A DNA stretch of 11,666 nucleotides, taken from Moraxellaceae bacterium. GTDB lineage: Bacteria > Pseudomonadota > Gammaproteobacteria > Pseudomonadales > Moraxellaceae. Each line of letters starts with the position of its first letter. Position 1 is the stretch's first letter. Where the stretch lies: contig JAJNDL010000042.1 of the NCBI GenBank assembly GCA_021156385.1, positions 1 through 11,666 on the forward strand, read 5' to 3'. Shown piece by piece: positions 8,353 to 11,666 of the stretch. The translations under genes and the position numbers were made by a program. The notes under the pieces are model-generated. The model was given only the letters and a program-made list of their open reading frames with translations. It was not told where the DNA came from and searched no databases.

Positions 8353-9552
8353 ATGCGCACCATCAAGACCGACATACTCATTTTCGGCAGCGGCATCGCC
8401 GGACTCTGGTTGCTGAACCGCTTGCGGGCCGCCGGATACAGCGTCCTGCTGCTGGAGCAGGACCGGCTTGGCGGCCTCGAGACGCTGAATGCCAACGGCA
8501 TCATCCACGGCGGACTCAAGTTCGGGCTTTCGGCCATGTTGCGCGACGTCGAGGACCTGGACGACATGCCGGCGCTCTGGCGCTCCTGCCTGTCCGGCAC
8601 CGGCGATCTCGACCTCTCCGATGTCCGCGTCCTCGCCGAGCACCAGTACATCTGGTCCGAGGCCAGCCTGGCTGCCCGCGCCAATACCTACTTTGCGTCG
8701 CGCCTCATGAGCGGCCGTGTCGACCCCGTCGATGGCGTCGACCGTCCCGCCGTCCTGCAAAACGCGACGTTCAAGGGCCGCGTCTACCGGCTCTCCGACC
8801 TCGTCATCGACATGCCTTCGCTGGTGCAGGCCCTCACGGCGCGCCACCGCGACTGCATCTACAAGGTCGGCGGCCAGAACCTGCACATGGAGATCGACGA
8901 TCGCCACAACACCACGGCGGTCTTCATCACCGGTGCTGCCATGGAACCACTGCGCATCCACCCCAACCATGTCGTGCTCGCAGGTGGCCAGGGCAATGCC
9001 GGGTTGCTGGAAGACATCGGCCTGCGGGAGCCGGCCATGGCAAAGCGCACCGTGCACATGGTGATGCTCAAGCGCCCCAACCTGCCCTCCTTTTACGCAC
9101 ACTGCATCGGTCCACGGCGGACACCCCGCCTCACCATCACCACGCACCCGACCCGCGATGGCGAAAAGATCTGGTACGTGGGCGGAGAAGTCGCCGAGGA
9201 AGGCGCCGGGCTGGACGAGCGCATGCAGATAGAGAAAGTGCAGCGCGAGCTCAAGGCCCTCCTGCCTTGGGTGGACCTGCGCGGCGCGCGCTACAAGTCC
9301 TTCAAGATCAACCGGGTGCTCCCGGCGGACGACCGCCGCCTGCTGCGCACCGACAATGCCTTTGTCCAGCGCATCGGCAACAACATCCTGACCTGGCCCT
9401 GCAAGCTCACCCTGGCTCCCAACCTGGGACGGCAGGTGCTGAACCATCTGGAAAATGCCGGCATAAAGCCCGAACATGAGCAGCCTTCGGAACCGCTGCC
9501 CCTCCTGTTTCCGGAGATTGGACAACCGATCTGGGAAACCCTGTTCACCTGA
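8353..9552 (+). CDS. FAD-dependent oxidoreductase (DAO-like fold), function unknown
   Basis: This 399-residue protein has an N-terminal Rossmann FAD-binding site: G12-S-G14-I-A-G17 and the ribose-binding acid E35 at the end of the second strand (VLLLE). NGIIHGGLKFG at about 48-58 matches the SG(I/V)IH(A/S)G block of DAO-family enzymes such as L-2-hydroxyglutarate oxidase. A late block with RVLPADDRRLL and TWPCKLTLAPNLGRQV fits the C-terminal FAD-binding end of that fold. I see no signal peptide or membrane span. From memory it resembles the P. aeruginosa flavoenzyme PA4991, also encoded near waaA, but I could not verify this. I chose ATG 8353 because the Rossmann strand begins within eight residues; the open frame back to 8155 looks non-coding. 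The stop overlaps the acyltransferase start (TGATG). The substrate is unknown, and a link to lipid A is only inferred from position. Confidence 0.82.
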   Translation: MRTIKTDILIFGSGIAGLWLLNRLRAAGYSVLLLEQDRLGGLETLNANGIIHGGLKFGLSAMLRDVEDLDDMPALWRSCLSGTGDLDLSDVRVLAEHQYIWSEASLAARANTYFASRLMSGRVDPVDGVDRPAVLQNATFKGRVYRLSDLVIDMPSLVQALTARHRDCIYKVGGQNLHMEIDDRHNTTAVFITGAAMEPLRIHPNHVVLAGGQGNAGLLEDIGLREPAMAKRTVHMVMLKRPNLPSFYAHCIGPRRTPRLTITTHPTRDGEKIWYVGGEVAEEGAGLDERMQIEKVQRELKALLPWVDLRGARYKSFKINRVLPADDRRLLRTDNAFVQRIGNNILTWPCKLTLAPNLGRQVLNHLENAGIKPEHEQPSEPLPLLFPEIGQPIWETLFT

Positions 9553-10529
9553 TGCTCGCTCCTGACTTCGACAAGAAACTGCTGGCGCCCTGGCACTGGC
9601 CGGTGTGGCTGCTGGTCGGCCTGCTGTGGCTGCTGGCGCAACTGCCCTGGCAACTGCAACTGCGCCTCGGCGCCGGCCTGGGCTGGCTGGTGTACAAGTC
9701 GCTCGGCCGCCGCATCGAGGATACCCGCACCAACATCCGCCTCTGCTTCCCGGAGAAACCCGAGGCAGAGCGCGAAGCCATGGTCCGCGACGTTTTCCGC
9801 AATGCCGGACTCACGCTGTTCGAAACCGCCAATGCCTGGTTCCGCTCCCCGGAGCATTACCGTTCACGCCTGACAATCGAGGGACTCGAGCACCTGCGCC
9901 AGGCCCAGGCCGAAGGCCGCAGCATCCTCCTGCTCGGCGCGCACTACAGCATGATGGACCTGGGCGCGGCCATGGCCTCCCTGCACTTCAGGGTCGACAC
10001 CGTTTACCGCAAGCAGAAGAACCCGGTGCTCGAATACGTGATGACCACGCGGCGGCTGACCTATCACCACTGGACCATACCGCACGAGGACATGCGCAGC
10101 CTGATCACGGCGCTCAAGACCGGCCACATCGTCTGGTACACCCCGGACCAGGACTTCGGCACCCGGCACGCCGTGTTCGCGCCCTTCTTCGGCGTGCCCG
10201 CCGCCACCATCACCACCCCGGCCCGCCTGGCCAGGATTGCGGAATCGGCCGTCATGCTGATCCACTTCCACCGGGTCGGCGACAGCGAAACCTACCGCAT
10301 GTCGTTGTCCGAACCGCTGCAGGGTTACCCCAGCGGCGACGACCTTGCCGATGCCACGCGCGTCAATGCCGAACTGGAGCAGCGCATCCGCCGCGCGCCC
10401 ACGCAGTACATGTGGTACCACCGCCGCTTCAAGACACCGCCTCCCGGCGGCCGCTTTCCCTACCAGTACAAGCGCAAGGAGCTGCGCTTCCAGGCCGAAG
10501 CCGCCCGGCGGGCGGAGCAGGATTCCTGA
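9552..10529 (+). CDS. lpxL: Lipid A biosynthesis (lauroyl-type) secondary acyltransferase, LpxL/HtrB family
   Basis: LpxL-type enzymes add a secondary fatty acyl chain from acyl-ACP to Kdo-bearing lipid A at the inner membrane. The 325-residue protein has one N-terminal hydrophobic anchor (about residues 14-33) and the catalytic HX4D motif H131-Y-S-M-M-D136. It also has the family blocks YRKQKNPVLEYVMTTRR and WYTPDQDFGTRHAVFAPFFG, which closely parallel E. coli LpxL (WYAPDHDYG). Length is near the usual 306-325. The basic C-terminus (YQYKRKELRF onward) is typical of membrane-facing tails. Its ATG shares one base with the stop of the flavoenzyme gene, so the two are translationally coupled. 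WaaA, which makes the acceptor, is encoded divergently close by. Sequence does not fix which chain or acyl length is used, so LpxM or LpxP activity cannot be excluded. Confidence 0.93.
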   Translation: MLAPDFDKKLLAPWHWPVWLLVGLLWLLAQLPWQLQLRLGAGLGWLVYKSLGRRIEDTRTNIRLCFPEKPEAEREAMVRDVFRNAGLTLFETANAWFRSPEHYRSRLTIEGLEHLRQAQAEGRSILLLGAHYSMMDLGAAMASLHFRVDTVYRKQKNPVLEYVMTTRRLTYHHWTIPHEDMRSLITALKTGHIVWYTPDQDFGTRHAVFAPFFGVPAATITTPARLARIAESAVMLIHFHRVGDSETYRMSLSEPLQGYPSGDDLADATRVNAELEQRIRRAPTQYMWYHRRFKTPPPGGRFPYQYKRKELRFQAEAARRAEQDS

Positions 10530-10639
10530 GCCGCGTCCCTACCGAGGCCCCGGGCCATCGGCCGCCCCCGCCAGATGCCCACTCGCCCAAGTACCTGTAC
10601 GGAAAGGGCGAACACCTCCTGCCCCATGCGCCGCAGCAC

Positions 10640-10668
10640 TTACCGCTGACACCGGATGACAGTAGAAT
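10640..10668 (+). promoter_or_regulatory. Predicted sigma70-type promoter for gmd
   Basis: TTACCG (10640-10645) and TAGAAT (10663-10668) are 17 bp apart. The -10 differs from consensus at one position. Transcription would start near 10675, about 23 nt before the gmd ATG. The rest of the lpxL-gmd gap (10530-10639) shows no stem-loop with a T-run, so read-through from lpxL is also possible. Confidence 0.45.
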
Positions 10669-10697
10669 TCCGCCCTTGTCATCACGAGAACACCTCC

Positions 10698-11666
10698 ATG
10701 AAAAAGGCGCTCATCACCGGCATCACCGGGCAGGACGGCTCCTACCTGGCCGAGTTCCTCCTGGAAAAAGGCTATGAGGTCCACGGCATCAAGCGCCGCG
10801 CCTCGCTGTTCAACACCGAGCGTATCGACCACCTCTACCAGGATCCCCACGTCACCAATCGCCGCCTCGTACTTCATTACGGCGACCTGACCGACACCTC
10901 CAACCTGATCCGCATCCTGCAGGAAGTACAGCCCGACGAGGTCTACAACCTTGGCGCGCAGTCGCACGTGGCCGTGTCCTTCGAGTCCGCCGAATACACC
11001 GCCGACGTCGACGCCATCGGGACCCTGCGCCTGCTGGAAGGCATCCGCTTCCTCGGCCTGGAAAAGAAGACCCGCTTCTACCAGGCCTCGACCTCCGAGC
11101 TTTACGGCCTGGTGCAGGAAATCCCGCAGAAGGAAACCACACCCTTCTACCCGCGCTCGCCCTATGCCGTCGCCAAGCTCTATGCCTACTGGATCACCGT
11201 GAACTACCGCGAGGCCTACGGTCTCTACGCCTGCAACGGCATCCTCTTCAACCACGAGTCGCCGCGTCGCGGCGAGACTTTCGTGACACGCAAGATCACG
11301 CGTGGCCTCGCCAATATCGCGCAGGGCCTCGAGAAGTGCCTGTACATGGGCAATATGGACGCGCTGCGCGACTGGGGCCATGCCAAGGACTACGTGCGCA
11401 TGCAGTGGATGATGCTACAGCAGGAGCAGCCCGAGGACTTCGTCATTGCCACCGGGGTGCAGTACTCCGTGCGTGACTTCATCCGCAAGAGCGCGGCCGA
11501 GCTCGGCGTCGAACTCGACTTCCAGGGCACGGGGGTGGACGAGAAGGCCGTCGTGGCCGGCATCACGGGCGACAAGGCGCCGGCGCTGAAGAAGGGCGAT
11601 GTCGTCGTTGCCGTCGATCCGCGCTACTTCCGTCCCGCCGAAGTGGAAACCCTGCTCGGCGACCCC
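10698..11666 (+). CDS. gmd: GDP-mannose 4,6-dehydratase Gmd, C-terminus cut off by window edge
   Basis: Gmd converts GDP-D-mannose to GDP-4-keto-6-deoxy-D-mannose, the branch point to GDP-fucose, GDP-rhamnose and related sugars for O-antigen, capsule or exopolysaccharide. The 323 visible residues show the SDR Rossmann motif G8-I-T-G11-Q-D-G14 and the [15 protein letters not shown] segment. The catalytic residues are intact at the same numbers as in E. coli Gmd: T132, E134, Y156 and K160 (in STSELYG and SPYAVAK). [17 protein letters not shown] and [10 protein letters not shown], typical of the family, follow. The usual length is about 370, so roughly 50 residues lie beyond the edge. The start is ATG 10698, preceded only by a weak GAGA. 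It has its own likely promoter, so it may open a surface-polysaccharide cluster to the right. Confidence 0.98.
   Translation, partial: MKKALITGITGQDGSYLAEFLLEKGYEVHGIKRRASLFNTERIDHLYQDPHVTNRRLVLHYGDLTDTSNLIRILQEVQPDEVYNLGAQSHVAVSFESAEYTADVDAIGTLRLLEGIRFLGLEKKTRFYQASTSELYGLVQEIPQKETTPFYPRSPYAVAKLYAYWITVNYREAYGLYACNGILFNHESPRRGETFVTRKITRGLANIAQGLEKCLYMGNMDALRDWGHAKDYVRMQWMMLQQEQPEDFVIATGVQYSVRDFIRKSAAELGVELDFQGTGVDEKAVVAGITGDKAPALKKGDVVVAVDPRYFRPAEVETLLGDP

Noticed and set aside
10530..10639. Terminator after lpxL
   Set aside because: There are GC-rich repeats such as GGCCCCGGGCC, but no stem followed by a T-run on the plus strand.
9605..10777. 390-residue plus-strand open frame across lpxL and the gmd start
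   Set aside because: Its composition is dominated by R, P, H and G and it overlaps two well-supported genes out of frame.
10539..11381. 280-residue minus-strand open frame opposite gmd
   Set aside because: It is the antisense of a gene whose catalytic residues all match E. coli Gmd numbering.

Overview
This is a GC-rich stretch of bacterial chromosome. It is almost certainly from a gammaproteobacterium, because the block cpdA / DUF1249 (yqiB) / nudF / thiC next to tolC is typical of that class. From memory, Pseudomonas has a similar order and E. coli keeps nudF-yqiB-cpdA. I cannot name the genus. Genes are packed tightly, with several stop/start overlaps, and I see no transposase, integrase, tRNA, rRNA or CRISPR. 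This is core genome rather than an island.

Layout. (1) Positions 1-4265 are on the minus strand. They form one apparent operon, read from right to left: thiC, a tandem-glutaredoxin protein, nudF, a DUF1249 protein, and cpdA (cut off by the window edge). The junctions are TGA|ATG (no gap), an 11-14 nt overlap, an ATGA overlap, and a 69 nt gap before a TTG-started cpdA. (2) Positions 4266-4522 are a divergent promoter region with a good sigma70-like promoter for thiC, a weaker one for tolC, and a perfect 8+8 bp palindrome. I could not find a TPP riboswitch. (3) tolC runs on the plus strand (4523-5950). A bidirectional 19 bp-stem terminator separates it from rsmE. (4) waaA and rsmE are on the minus strand (7971-6000) and overlap by 26 nt. 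(5) Positions 7972-8352 are a 381 bp divergent non-coding region with an inverted repeat and a TATAAT box facing waaA. (6) A FAD-dependent oxidoreductase and an LpxL-type acyltransferase are on the plus strand (8353-10529), joined by a TGATG overlap. (7) gmd, GDP-mannose 4,6-dehydratase, is on the plus strand behind its own likely promoter and runs off the right edge.

How the genes fit together. The right half is centred on the outer membrane. WaaA adds Kdo to lipid A, the LpxL homologue adds a secondary acyl chain, TolC is an export duct, and Gmd opens the path to GDP-deoxyhexoses for surface polysaccharide. The left half is metabolic: thiamine pyrimidine synthesis, redox, ADP-ribose hydrolysis and cAMP breakdown.

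Most genes here are ordinary and I found no clear new defence or mobile system. The points most worth a second look are an apparent deletion of about 18 residues in a normally conserved part of ThiC, a thiC leader with no visible TPP riboswitch but a nearby palindrome, the two-domain glutaredoxin coupled to thiC, the flavoenzyme coupled to the lipid A acyltransferase, the structured waaA leader, and the in-frame yqiB-TGA-cpdA arrangement.
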